Notes under the pieces: generated by a model
The model's database searches: none
Told to the model about the DNA's origin: nothing
Seen by the model: only the letters and a program-made list of their open reading frames with translations
In this document: one piece after another, positions 22,364 through 32,532 of the stretch
How positions within the stretch are numbered: position 1 is the first letter of the stretch
Layout of the letters: every line of letters begins with the position of its first letter
Source of the DNA: Calendula officinalis
Taxonomy: Eukaryota; Streptophyta; Magnoliopsida; Asterales; Asteraceae
Assembly: GCA_963853835.1 (NCBI GenBank)
Contig: OY970828.1
Span: 64,410,861-64,474,860 of the forward strand
Direction: 5' to 3'
Length of the DNA: 64,000 nucleotides
Translations under genes and position numbers: made by a program

Positions 22364-25093
22364 TGTAACGCCCCAAGATTTCGGTAAATGAATATTACCT
22401 TATCTTATTAATTAAATTTGAATCACGGTTTAATTTCTTAGGTGGTGAAATTTATCTAAAGTCTAATATCATTTTAACTAATTACGTATATTTTATTATT
22501 GTTCTTTTTTACCGTTTTAATGTAATCATGAGGACAGATGTTAGACTAATAAGTATTCGGTTTTAGCATGTGCATGGAAAAGCATAAGTTTAGAAATTAG
22601 CAAGTACGGGCCGGTCATGTGTTGTGCGGATTGGGCTATATCCGTTTTCTTTTAAACGAACCCATGTGGCGTTAAGATCGGACAAGGCCAAGAGCCTTAA
22701 AAATCAAGAAGTTGCATATAGTATATATTATTATAATACCCTAGCCGCCGTTATTTTCACCTTTCCACAATATTCCTTTCACTATGAACACCACCGTGAT
22801 CCCGTTCCTTTTCTGATCAGTGGCCTACAACACCACCACCGTCTTCACCATTCCATTGCTGGTTACACCTCCTTCGACAACCATGAAAAACCACCGCCAC
22901 TCATTCCGTACATCATTTTATCCGGCGAGCAGAAGCAAGCTTCCAACGATAGCCGTACGTGGTAACGCCACCACCATTTCCGGTTCTGTCTCGGTGAGCA
23001 ATAGTGACGTTTAACGCCGGTAACCATCACCGTCGTGAGTTTCTTCTTTTCCAGCGCCGTACACATTGCTTTGAGAACCACCGTCCCTCCATTGTTCCTT
23101 CTAGTTTGGTTCCTTCTGCTTCCACCGCCGCCACCGTGTGCGACGCTCCCGTTTTGTTTCCCGTTTCCGCCGGAGAGTTTCATCCCAGTTTTGGACCGCC
23201 GTCGTCTGTTTTGCCGCTGCAACCGCATATCGTGTTAAGGAACAAGCTTCATGGTAGTAATTCTCACTGATTTTTCATTCCCGATTCATAATTCTTCAAT
23301 ACTTCTATTCCAGTCGAAGCTTGTTTCTGATCCATTGTGATTGTTGTGTCGCGGGATTAATCCGTTTATTAGGCAGCGAGTTGCGGGTGTGTGAACCAAG
23401 GACGACCATCAAGAAGCTACCTATCGCATTCCCGCTCGGTAGGGTTTATAGTTCGGTAAATTCTTTAACCCTAATCTATGTGTATAGAAGTTTAGTAGGG
23501 CTGCGTTTCTAGAATGATACAACACCGAGTCTGTGATAGGTTTGGGTTTGGGTTATTGTCTAATTCGTGTTGATATCGAGAACCTCTAACCGAAGGGAAA
23601 CCGAACCCGTAGGGTTCTTGGTTTCCAACCGGGAGACTTGTAGCATCAAGGTGGTATTACAAATCTTTTCTTTTAAAATCAGGATATCTGAGATGTGGGG
23701 GCTGTCGGGTAATGAATTCTAAGTGCTCGGGTTGTTCGATGACGGGTCGGGTTGCTAAATCGAGTTGTTTAAACCAATACTTTTCTGGCAGAATCTGCCC
23801 TACTGTTCTAATCTGTTTTTGAAATACTTAAAATAATCTTTAGAGTTTTTGGCCCGTCCTGGGACCTTGGTTTTTGAGTTAGCTTTCCAACACCGCAACC
23901 CTCTCGTCAATCCGAATTACGGTTTAAAAGTTATAGTCAATTTAGTATGCTGCTGTTAGGAAGATGACCTGTGCAGCAGGTCTGTCTTGCAATGCTGTTT
24001 TGAGACACTTAGGGTCTGTTTTGGCCAGTGACCGTATCACAGTAAATTGTAGTTCTGATTGTCTAGTTGTCGTGGTAAAAATATGGGAAAAATATATTGA
24101 GCCGTTTAAGAGTTATGGCAGTTTCCGTGAGACTGACGGGTGCTGCCAGTTTTCTGAAATAAGCCCTCGGGTAGGATTTTAATTCAGGGTTTCGTTTTTG
24201 GTTTTAGGACCGTCTAGGAGATAACGTGCTGTACCTTTGACTGTCGGGAACCCTTTGGAGCTTACGTTTCTCGAAGTGAGTATTCTCACCGTGTATTCAG
24301 TTTTAACGTTGTACATGCATGACTTACGTGTTACATTTCTTGCACCATAATTATTATCTGAGTTTGATCTGTTATCTGAGTATCTGAGCAGCTGTTTATT
24401 TATTCATGATCTGAGACATTGTGCCTGGGTAACTGAGCTCGGCACAGAGTCATTCTGTGCTACTACTTGCTAGGGCAATCTGAGATAATTATGTTAAAGA
24501 GATAATAAAACATAATAACACACATCTGAGTTTTGGCTATATGCCTATCTTGGGATCACCTCCCGTCTGAGTTTTGGGATTATTCCCGTCTGAGTTTTGG
24601 GATCACTCCCGTCTGAGTTTTGGCTTACGCCTATCTGAGGTGTGAGGAGGGGCGAGGTTGATCTCTCGTCCCAAATCACACAAGCGCGCTATATAAATTA
24701 AAATCTGAGTAATAAAATCTGAGAAATAAATCTGAGTAAATAATCGAGTAGATTCGGAGTAGGAGTACACCGATGTGCCCTCATGTGTTGTATGTTATAA
24801 TTGTTTACATTTTGAGATTATTCACTCAGCTTCCCAGCTGACCCAAACTTTCCCCCACATGGTTTCAGGTACCAGCAAAGGAAAGGAGAAGGTGGACGGT
24901 TGACCGCTGTATCTTTTCATTTCTGATGTGGACAGCATTTAATATTTTAAAACACTTTATTTTATTTAAACTATTTCCGCATTAAATTCATTTTATATTA
25001 AACAATTATATTTGGGATTATTTAGGGGACCTTTTTGATTATAATATTGTACACAAAATTTTAAAAAAATCTTGTAAATTTTAGGGTGTTACA
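22364..25093 (+). repeat. 3' LTR of the LARD-like element
   Basis: 2730 bp, the same length as the 5' LTR. Observed differences include GTACATGG/GTACGTGG, CTAGCTTGG/CTAGTTTGG, GGTAAGG/GGTAGGG, TTGTATAA/TTGTCTAA, TTTGAACC/TTTAAACC, AATTGTTA/AATTATTA and GTAATTAA/GTAAATAA. Confidence 0.93.
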
Positions 25094-25166
25094 GGTTAAG
25101 CCGGTTCCGGTTCGGTCCCGGTTGGGTTCCGGTTTTCCGGTCTTTATACACACCCCTAGTTGGCAC

Positions 25167-26011
25167 CACACTTTGGTTTGGTGCTTTCGGTTGATTTCTT
25201 TTCCAAGCTGACGAGTGAAAATGTTGAAAGAGGTGGGCCCAATGCAATTGAATATGGTAATTGATAATTTTTGTGTGTGTATTTATAATTGTGGGGCCTA
25301 AAAACTGAAGAGAACGATTATTGTTGGCATGAATATGTCTGTTGGTCTGTCTGATGATGTGACGTTGATTTGACAAAAACTGAAGGTGTCAATTTGTGTA
25401 ATGATTGGGAGTCGACTTAGTATCCACATTTTGTTCACATCAAACTCTAAACCGTAAAAAAAATGTAAATGTTATATAAATGTAAAAAAATAGAAAATAG
25501 AAAATAAATATTATAATAATGAATTTGTTTTCCTAAACATAATTTTTAACCAAGTTTATCATTTTTTAATTTGAAAATATAAATAAGAAAAATCAATATG
25601 TCCAATAGATTATCTAACTTTTTTTTAGATTTTTCTTTTTCCAAGACCAGCTAATTCCATCGACTACCTATATGTTTTAAAGTTCGTCCAGAGTTTTAGA
25701 ACTATCGACAAGAAAGGCTTTCCAAGTTTGAACGAGTTGACTCAGGTTTGTGTGAACATGGATGTTAGTTATTGACTTTGGGAGTCACTAGATGGGACTT
25801 CATCATCATTTTGTTGCTTTTTTGGTAATCAAATAATCAATTGGAAATGTGGGGTTGTAGACTTTTTGACCAGTTTGATGTGAATAATAACATGGAAAGT
25901 GATTTGTTTTTATTGATATCCTGCAATTATTATTTAATTAAATTCCGTAACTTTTATACATTATTACAAGATTTGCTTGGATTGTGCTTTATCATATTGT
26001 GTGATGAGCTA
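25167..26011. other. Intergenic, no gene seen
   Basis: AT-rich beyond about 25450. Open frames at 25089-25376 (-) and 25841-26059 (+) carry no protein signature, and the first reads into the MITE. Confidence 0.55.
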
Positions 26012-27376
26012 GTTACAGAACCAGCTTTAGCCTACAGAACCCGCAGAACTCAATCTTAACCATTGGTTTTTAAAATTAACGGCTAAGATTATTTTTGATA
26101 TTTTCCTTAAAAAAGTGAACTTATTTTTGGTAAATTTTAAATAAAAAGGTATAATAGGTATATTGTCCACACAAAAATAACTGGTTACCGTCATTTTCTC
26201 CTTCTCTCCTCGTTCATTCTTTTAAAACTTGATCCACTCTCAAAAAACTTCCATTATTTCTCTTTCCAATATTACAAAAACCACCATCATTCTTCTCCTG
26301 CAAATCTAGCCACATTACCGATCAAAATAAGGAAAATCAATACCACGATTGAAACGAGCGTCTTCTTCCGAATACAGTGGTACCTTTCATTATTGAAACC
26401 GGTATATGCGGCGGTGGTGGAATTAGGGTTTCGACGGCGGGGATGGTGATGAATCGAATAAAAAATTGTCGGCGTTCGTCTTACCGGTCATTACCAACAG
26501 TCGCCGGCTTTTACAATCGGCGGTCGTTGTTCCTAATTTATTTTTCTTCATCAGGCAAACACAAGTGATAACTTGCCGGCCGGCGGTCAATGCAACGTTA
26601 CTTCAACATGGTTTGTTCCTCTTTGTTCTATCTTAAAATAATAATCAAGTGGGGTTTTTGTGTTTATTTAATTTATTAATTTTACTTCGTGAACTCCGAT
26701 GTTTTTGATCAATTCCGTTGTATGACATTCATTTTATTAATGAAGTTGTGTTGATTACTTGTTTACTTCATGACTGATTATTAAAAATCCATTATTATTT
26801 TTGTTATTGATTGTGTAATATAAATGTTCTTGATTCAGGTAATATTTATTTTTTGTTATTGTTTTTCTTATCTATGTAATCTTTTGTTATTGATTGAGAT
26901 AATACTAATTTTATTGATTAGCTTGCATATATGTTCCTAATTAGTTTGTATATGTGTTCTCATTAAACATGTGTGTTTTTTATGTTTTACAGTGGGTAGT
27001 ACCATAAAAATTGACAAGTTACATAAGTGGAAAAAGAAGAAATGTGCATTTTGTGTTAGGTTATATAAAGAAGAAAATTGCTTCAAACGAGTACACAATT
27101 GCACGCCATCAATGGATGCATATATGTTATAACTTGAATACATATATGTGTTATTTGAAATTACTTTTGACTTTTGTATGAATAAACATATATGTTCAAA
27201 CATGTATATTCAATAGAATTTGTATGTAAACAATTTTGTAACTTTTTGATATATGTTTCGTTTGTTTAACATGTATGTTTTATGTCACACATGTGTTCAG
27301 TATATATGTAAAACCGCATAATAACATGTATGTATAAGCGTACATAATAACATCCATGTTTATAGCAATAAAACAT

Positions 27377-28089
27377 GGGTACTGATTCGTACAGAGCAAT
27401 TTTTAGTAAAGTAGCAATTTCAAGTAATGAGACAATAATTCCCTTGCCCCCTTTACCAACATTGTACCCCTCCCTCCGATTGAAACCATTTCTTCCCAGA
27501 ATTTCTAAAATTACAGATCCTAATCTACATGTAGTAATCTAATGGAAATTCAGATCGAGAATGAATAATTACAGATCGAATATAGCGTCTTCATCCTCTT
27601 CACCGGTAGAGACATCAACTTCTTCAAGCTTGACGATTGAAGCGACTTGAGCTCCGGTGACTTCGTCCGATGGTTTCCTCCTCTTTATACTCTGGATCGC
27701 TGCTCGTCATTGGATAGAATCATTAGGGAAAGAGAGAGTTTAATAAGAAAAAATGAAAGATGAATTTGTTGATTTCTTAAGATTGAAGAAGAGAAAAGGG
27801 GGATGGATTTCTTGAAGATTTGTTCATTAACACACAATTTTTTCCGATTTTTGTATAGTTTCTCTTATAATTAACATTCAATTTTTTCTTCTCTTATTTT
27901 TGACGAAATCTTGAAAATAAATAAACAATATCTTGGAATCAGTTGCAATAAGCCATGAAAACGGTAGACAACAAGGTTTAACGGAAAGGGTAAAATGATG
28001 GGAAGGGTAAAATGCTAAAAGGGAATAATTGTCTTATTATATAAAATTGCTCTGTATGGATAAAAATCACTCTGTACGAATCAGCTCCC
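27377..28089. mobile_element. Pack-MULE-like element carrying a RanBP1 exon
   Basis: 713 bp. The ends GGGTACTGATTCGTACAGAG and CTCTGTACGAATCAGCTCCC are the same TIRs as the 9022-9204 MITE. A perfect 9-bp TSD, ATAAAACAT, lies at 27368-27376 and 28090-28098. Between the TIRs is a host-gene segment (5' UTR, first coding exon, start of intron 1 of a RanBP1 gene) on the minus strand. There is no transposase. Gene capture between Mutator TIRs is the definition of a Pack-MULE. Confidence 0.9.
27573..27710 (-). pseudogene. Captured first exon of RanBP1 (Ran-binding protein 1)
   Basis: The minus-strand ATG at 27708-27710 begins MTSSDPEYKEEE. After a one-base frame change, the sequence continues DEVTGAQVASIVKLEEV and then STGEEDEDAIFDL. 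This is the conserved N-terminus of plant RanBP1 proteins, cytoplasmic co-factors that stimulate RanGAP-driven GTP hydrolysis on Ran during nuclear transport. The exon ends GATCT followed by GTAATT, an intact splice donor, and intron-like sequence follows to about 27480. About 90 bp of CT-rich leader precedes the ATG. The Ran-binding domain itself, encoded by later exons, is absent. The frameshift and missing domain rule out RanBP1 function. Recognition is from memory of the family and needs a search. Confidence 0.85.
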
Positions 28090-28668
28090 ATAAAACATGC
28101 ATGTTTAACACAACAATAAAAATTTCGTAAACTCTTAAATATAAAACATACATGTTTATAGCGTAAAAAACATATATGTTCAACCCGTTTTAAATAAATA
28201 ACAAAAGACAATAATTAATTTCCGAAAATAAAGCCTTCCTTTTAGGAAATTTCAAAAAAAGAAAAAAAAGAGTAAAATGTCGGAAATACCCCTGAACAAT
28301 TAATAAGAATTAAATAATTCAAAATTATTTTACTAAATTCTGATTGGCTTATACGAATTCTGTCAGTTCTGTAGTCTTATTGGGTTCTGTAAATAAATCA
28401 ACCCATCATATTGTTTTATTTCATATTATATTATACAATTTCGATCCACTTAATCACTTATTATGTCCACTTTTGACATTTGATCTTTCTTAACATCATC
28501 AGGCCTAAGATATTTCTTAGAATATATATTATGCAAGAAGAAGATGCAATTTCGACAATTTCTAAGTTTTTGAAGCATTTGAGATGCATCATTAACCCTC
28601 TAAGGTGAAATTTGCTGAAATGTGATAGATCTTTATAATGGTAGTAACCGTAGTATACTAGTGTGGTA

Positions 28669-28902
28669 CTATCTTCGTCCCAATTTAAATGTATACTTTT
28701 AAATTGCAGAAGACAAATTAAGAAAAATGAGACCATTACACTATGTGTTAATTGAATATTATCTTGACCTTTTATAAACATTTTGATTGGTTGTAATATA
28801 AGATTAAACACTTATTTTGTGACAAATCAAAATAGAAACGTTGACACTTAAATTGGGACAAATCAAAATAGAAACGTTGACATTTAGATTGGGACAAATG
28901 AG
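28669..28902. mobile_element. Stowaway-type MITE 1
   Basis: Ends CTATCTTCGTCCCAATTTAA and ATTGGGACAAATGAG with TA on both sides (28667-28668 and 28903-28904), the Tc1/Mariner target duplication. Near the right end GTTGACANTTANATTGGGAC repeats twice in tandem (28839-28900). Confidence 0.75.
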
Positions 28903-28904
28903 TA

Positions 28905-29403
28905 TGTTTTTAAAGTTTATATTTTTTTGATATTTTTCCAGAAAGATAAATATTTATCCAAGTAGATACAACATTATATTTCAATTAAGACTTGAACTAT
29001 AAATCTTTTGATTGATGGGTAATTAAGTATTGCCCGATGCCCTTTGGTAAGCATATAAAACTATTGATATAATACACGTTTAACATTTTATCGTTATTTA
29101 AAAATAATGTATTGAAAATCAACAAGTATTTATTCCTTTCACATTTGATATTTTTGATTTCCTTGTACCTGAGGCGACGGAGTTGCTCAACAGAATTCAA
29201 CGTATTATGCATAATAATATTATGACATATAGATCTACAAATATTGTTTTCAAAAGAATTAGCTTTTCAATTAAAAAAAGACTAGTAACATAGTTTGTTC
29301 CTCGTTTGCCTTCATCCTCTATGCAAAAAGATCTGTTATTTTATTTATGCAAAACATATTAGATTAAAAAGAATTCTAACTACTTGATGAATTTACAAAA
29401 TCA
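28905..29403. other. AT-rich intergenic DNA
   Basis: Bases 29230-29340 (TTGTTCCTCGTTTGCCTTCA region) resemble 8580-8680 (TTGTTGCTCGTTTGCATTCA region), so a decayed dispersed repeat is present in both places. No gene is seen. Confidence 0.5.
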
Positions 29404-29405
29404 TA

Positions 29406-29780
29406 CTTCCTCCGATTCAAAATAAGTGATACATTGTTGCTTTCACGGTTATTGAGGTAAAATTTTATAATGAGGGTTAAATTAGATTAATTTGAGGATT
29501 CATGTCAAGTGTATATACATGGTTGTTTCTTGGTGCGATAAGCACGACTTTTCCACATGATTAGTGAGAAATGGGTCCCACAATTTTTGAATAAAGTATG
29601 ATTAATGATGTTTAAAAGTAAAAGTAAGGGTAAATATGTTATTTCACTTTATTGAAGTAGGTAGTTAGTGGATGTGGGACCCACTACTTTTTACCAAATT
29701 AGGTATGTTTTCAAAGTATATCACTTATTTTGATACATCCAAATATGGAAAGTGTATCACTTATTTTGAATCGGAGGAAG
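29406..29780. mobile_element. Stowaway-type MITE 2
   Basis: CTTCCTCCGATTCAAAATAA at the left is mirrored by TTATTTTGAATCGGAGGAAG at the right, a perfect 20-bp TIR. TA duplications are at 29404-29405 and 29781-29782. The element at 34206-34519 is a related copy. Confidence 0.95.
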
Positions 29781-29806
29781 TATAACTTTAATAAAGATAA
29801 CTGTTA

Positions 29807-30072
29807 GTCCCTCCGTCCCTAAATAAAGTTCTCATTTCTCTTGGTCACAACTTTTTAGGAGATAGTTAGTGGTAGGATATTTGGTATTATTTTTGATTAA
29901 AATATAAGGTTTGATTGGAGAGAGAGAAAGTGTTTTAAGAGATAGTTAGTGGTGAAAGTATTGGTAATAATATTATTATATTAAGTGGGACCTTTAAGTT
30001 TGAGAAATGAGAACTTTATTTAGGGACAAAACTTGGAGAAGAAATGAGAACTTTATTTAGGGACAGAGGGAG
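29807..30072. mobile_element. Stowaway-type MITE 3
   Basis: Starts GTCCCTCCGTCCCTAAATAA and ends TTATTTAGGGACAGAGGGAG, with TA at 29805-29806 and 30073-30074. It begins 26 bp after MITE 2 and belongs to a different family. An internal GAGATAGTTAGTGGT word is repeated. Confidence 0.95.
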
Positions 30073-30074
30073 TA

Positions 30075-30659
30075 TATTGCATGCTTTTAACCATTTAAAA
30101 AAAATATATTTTCGAAGGCTTCATGGGGTGATTGAGTATATGCTCATAACATATACAACATAATCATTATCGTGATTATTTTTGAAATTTCCCCTGATTA
30201 TTTAGTAAATATTCACTCAAGAAAGGGTCGACCGTAACCTCTAAAAAGTTATTCACAGCCACTACAACTAATTACCACCGGATGATTATGTTTCATGCTT
30301 TTAACTCTTTCAACAAAATCCGATGTCGATTCGTAAACCTTATTGAACATGTGGAGTCATATTCTCATTCCAATTAAGATCCAATACAATATCGTTTACG
30401 AATTTTGTGGCCCCACAATACAATTAAGTAGACAACCACCTTTACAACATGGAAATCATTAAATATTCAAAACTGGTTGTTGCGAAAATTATTTCTAGTA
30501 ATCATTGGGGTTTTACCCAAATAATTCAAGTTCGTAATGAAGGGTTTAAGAGTTAATTGCATAAAACAAAACCTTAATCTACACACCTCTAATCTATATC
30601 ATGTTTGTCCATAATAACTTTGAACTCACAAACTATAGGACATCTATTGTGAGCTATAA
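30075..30659. other. Intergenic, no gene seen
   Basis: AT-rich with no long frame or terminal repeats recognised. Confidence 0.55.
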
Positions 30660-30978
30660 GACTGTGCGTAATGGGTGCGTAATGGGTGATCAAACCTAGT
30701 TTGGTCATCCATGCCACCTCTGCGCCACATCAGCCTTCTCTACCTGATCAAACACGTAACCAGAATGCGACCAAATGCCCGTAATGGGTGACCGTTCGAA
30801 TTTTTTTTAATTTTAATTTAAATTAAAAACAATACATTAATAATAAAAAAAACATTATATTAATAATAAAAAAACATTACATTAATAATAAAAAAAATAC
30901 ATAAATAAAAAAAACATTACATTAATACTAAAAAAAAAAACTAAAAATCCAAATTATATTTGGCCTTGATTTTCGCCT

Positions 30979-32218
30979 TCCTTGCCAAAACCCACGCAAG
31001 TTTTCTGCCGGTGAGGTGTTCATGGGAGTCATTGTAGAATTTCATATGCTTTAGCTCTTGGTTATCTTTTTGAATCTCCATGAAATCAGATATGTTCGCT
31101 TTGCGGAAGTCAAAAAAGTCGTCCGTGGCGTCTTTCCAATGCCCGACTAATTCCCGAGTCGATGACGCGGGGGGGGGGGGGGGGGGGGGGCACCGAAATC
31201 TGAACTTTGAGCAGCTGATGACGATGTCGCTGCTTTCTTCTTCGCCTTGTCCCGCCCCATTGGCCGAGTGGGTGCAACTTCCACTTCTTCATCATACTGG
31301 TCCTCACCAACCCCTGAACCTTGAGCAGCTGATGATGACGACGTCCTTGATTTTTTTCCACTAGCCTTCGCGAACATCGCCAACTGTTTTGGGTATTCAA
31401 CCTCTTTCCACTTTGGATGGTCCTTCAACAATCTCCAGCACTCCACCTCTGTGAACTCCCCTGCATGATGAGCACTAAATTCACCACAAGCTCGCTCGTA
31501 CAAAATTTGGTCGTTCGCCCCACTTGGGTTTCTTCGTACGAGGTTGTCATAAATATAACAAAATTTGCAATTTTAGGACGAAGCCTATTCTTCCACTTGC
31601 ATTTTAGTGAGTCGTATGTTCGGTTCGTCCCACCCATTTCACTCGCAAAGTGAACTAACACATCCTGCCAAAATCCACATTTAACCCTGTAGTTCGCCTT
31701 AACAACATTTTCGGAAGTGTCGATCCAAGCCTTGCATAAGGCTATCTCTTCGGGCTTCGTCCATGTCGCGCTTCCGCCGGTCACCCCCTTTGTTGGTGGT
31801 TAACGCCTTTTTGGTTGGCGCTACAACGGGCTCGTCGGAAGACTCGACGTCGAGGGGCGCGGCGGGAGTGGCGGGGGAACCACTTTGTGTTCGTGGTTGG
31901 TAGTCGTATTGGTCGAGCCCGGCGAAAGGATCAAAACTTTGGTGGTCGTATTGCTCCCCACCAAAATAATTTTGATAACCTTGTTATGGTGGTTCTTGAT
32001 ATTGTGGTGGTTGTTGTTGTTGTGGATGGTATGGTCGGTATGGTGGTTGGTAGTAGGGGGAGCAAATGAATTATTTTGATAACCTTGTGGGATTGGTTGA
32101 GTTGTTTGGTGTATGAAACTTGGTGGTTGAAAGTTGATCGAGGGTGATTGAGAGGGTGTGGGAGTGTTTGCTTGGCGTCGAGATTTTGGAGCCTTGCCTT
32201 TGTTTTGGAGGAAGACAT
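30979..32218 (-). pseudogene. PIF/Harbinger ORF1 (Myb/SANT-like DNA-binding protein), broken
   Basis: From the ATG at 32218 (MSSSKTKA) the frame shifts more than once through a Gln/Asn/His-rich region (about 31850-32180). It then enters a trihelix/SANT-like domain at 31500-31775 (WTKPEEIALCKAWID, FWQDVLVHFA, TNRTYDSLKCKWKN). A further shift leads to YERACGEFSAHHAGEFTEVECWRLL and KHPKW-like sequence (31400-31503), then a Ser/Pro-rich tail including a poly-Pro stretch encoded by a G-run. In active elements ORF1 binds DNA and helps the transposase enter the nucleus. Database proteins of this type are often labelled 'glutathione S-transferase T3-like'. At least three frame changes make it non-functional. 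Confidence 0.75.
31169..31190 (+). repeat. 22-base poly(G) run
   Basis: Uninterrupted G22 (C22 on the ORF1 coding strand, reading poly-proline). Such runs are prone to slippage, and its true length in the genome is uncertain. Confidence 0.9.
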
Positions 32219-32532
32219 TTTTGGAGAGGCTGATTGAGAGAATTGAGTGTGTGTTTGAGTTTAGAAAGAAATGAGAGTTGTGAATTATTTGGTAAAAGAA
32301 TTGGGTATTTATAGGGTAAAAAAGGGGGTAAAAATTAAATTTGAAGGGGGTAAAAAATAGTCGTTGGAGGGGTTTCGGAGCGTGCAACGGTCGACTTTGA
32401 ACGGTCGAATAGTCGACTGTTGGAGGGGGGCGACGCGTCGGGGTCGAGCGGGCGTAACGGGCGAGACGCGTCCGGCATGGCCGAGGTGGAGGTCACGACC
32501 GGTCTTCCGGTCGTGCGTTACGCATGGCCTAA

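Larger units (their letters stand above)
15316..25093 (+). mobile_element. Young non-autonomous LTR retrotransposon (LARD-like), 9778 bp
   Basis: Two 2730-bp LTRs (TGTAACGCCCC...GTGTTACA) flank 4318 bp of internal DNA. The TSD GGTTA is perfect (15311-15315 and 25094-25098). A primer-binding site follows the 5' LTR by three bases. No gag or pol frame exists inside: open frames are short and AT-driven, so the enzymes must come from another element. The TSD, 2.7-kb LTRs and iMet-type PBS fit a Ty3/Gypsy LARD, but without pol the superfamily is an inference. I counted at least seven differences between the LTRs (about 0.3%), implying very recent insertion. Confidence 0.93.
14844..25158. mobile_element. 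hAT-type MITE A2, split by an LTR element
   Basis: Left part 14844-15315 and right part 25094-25158 form one element of the same family as 12870-13372, in opposite orientation. TIRs TAGGAGTGTGTT and ACACACCCCTA have perfect 8-bp TSD GTTGGCAC (14836-14843 and 25159-25166). AACCGG words are again concentrated near both ends. The 9.8-kb LTR element sits in the right subterminal array and duplicated GGTTA. Confidence 0.92.
26925..28190. repeat. Dispersed ACATGYATGT palindrome-like array
   Basis: About ten variants of AAACATGTATGTTT (AACATGCATGTTT, AACATACATGTTT, AACATATATGTTC and others) occur at 26960-27376 and resume at 28090-28180 after the nested element. The array therefore predates that insertion. 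Confidence 0.7.
26012..28391. mobile_element. TIR element with CAGAACC ends, hosting a Mutator-like element
   Basis: Left end TTACAGAACCAGCTTTAGCC then TACAGAACCCGCAGAACTC. The right end, read inverted, is TTTACAGAACCCAATAAGAC then TACAGAACTGACAGAATTC, so imperfect TIRs extend about 40 bp. No convincing TSD was found. Inside is a GC-rich exon-like patch (26360-26580) and an array of ACATGTATGTT-like words. The 713-bp Mutator-like element lies within it. Superfamily unassigned. Confidence 0.55.
30660..32529 (-). mobile_element. PIF/Harbinger-type element with only an ORF1 remnant
   Basis: TAA is duplicated at 30657-30659 and 32530-32532, the 3-bp target of PIF/Harbinger. The ends share GACTGTGCGTAATG against inverted GGCCATGCGTAACG (10 of 14). 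The interior carries a decayed Myb/SANT-like ORF1 on the minus strand and no DDE transposase. The GC-rich right end (32340-32520) and AT-rich left end (30790-30950, repeated ACATTAATAATAAAAAA units) flank it. Confidence 0.7.

Noticed and set aside
26377..26568. 63-residue frame (GGGGIRVSTAGMVMNR...) as a gene
   Set aside because: It lies in the GC-rich patch of a TIR element and has no family signature.
31815..32387. Open frames of 84-188 residues on both strands (His/Asn/Thr-rich)
   Set aside because: Low-complexity shadow frames over the repetitive Gln/Asn/His-coding part of the broken PIF ORF1.
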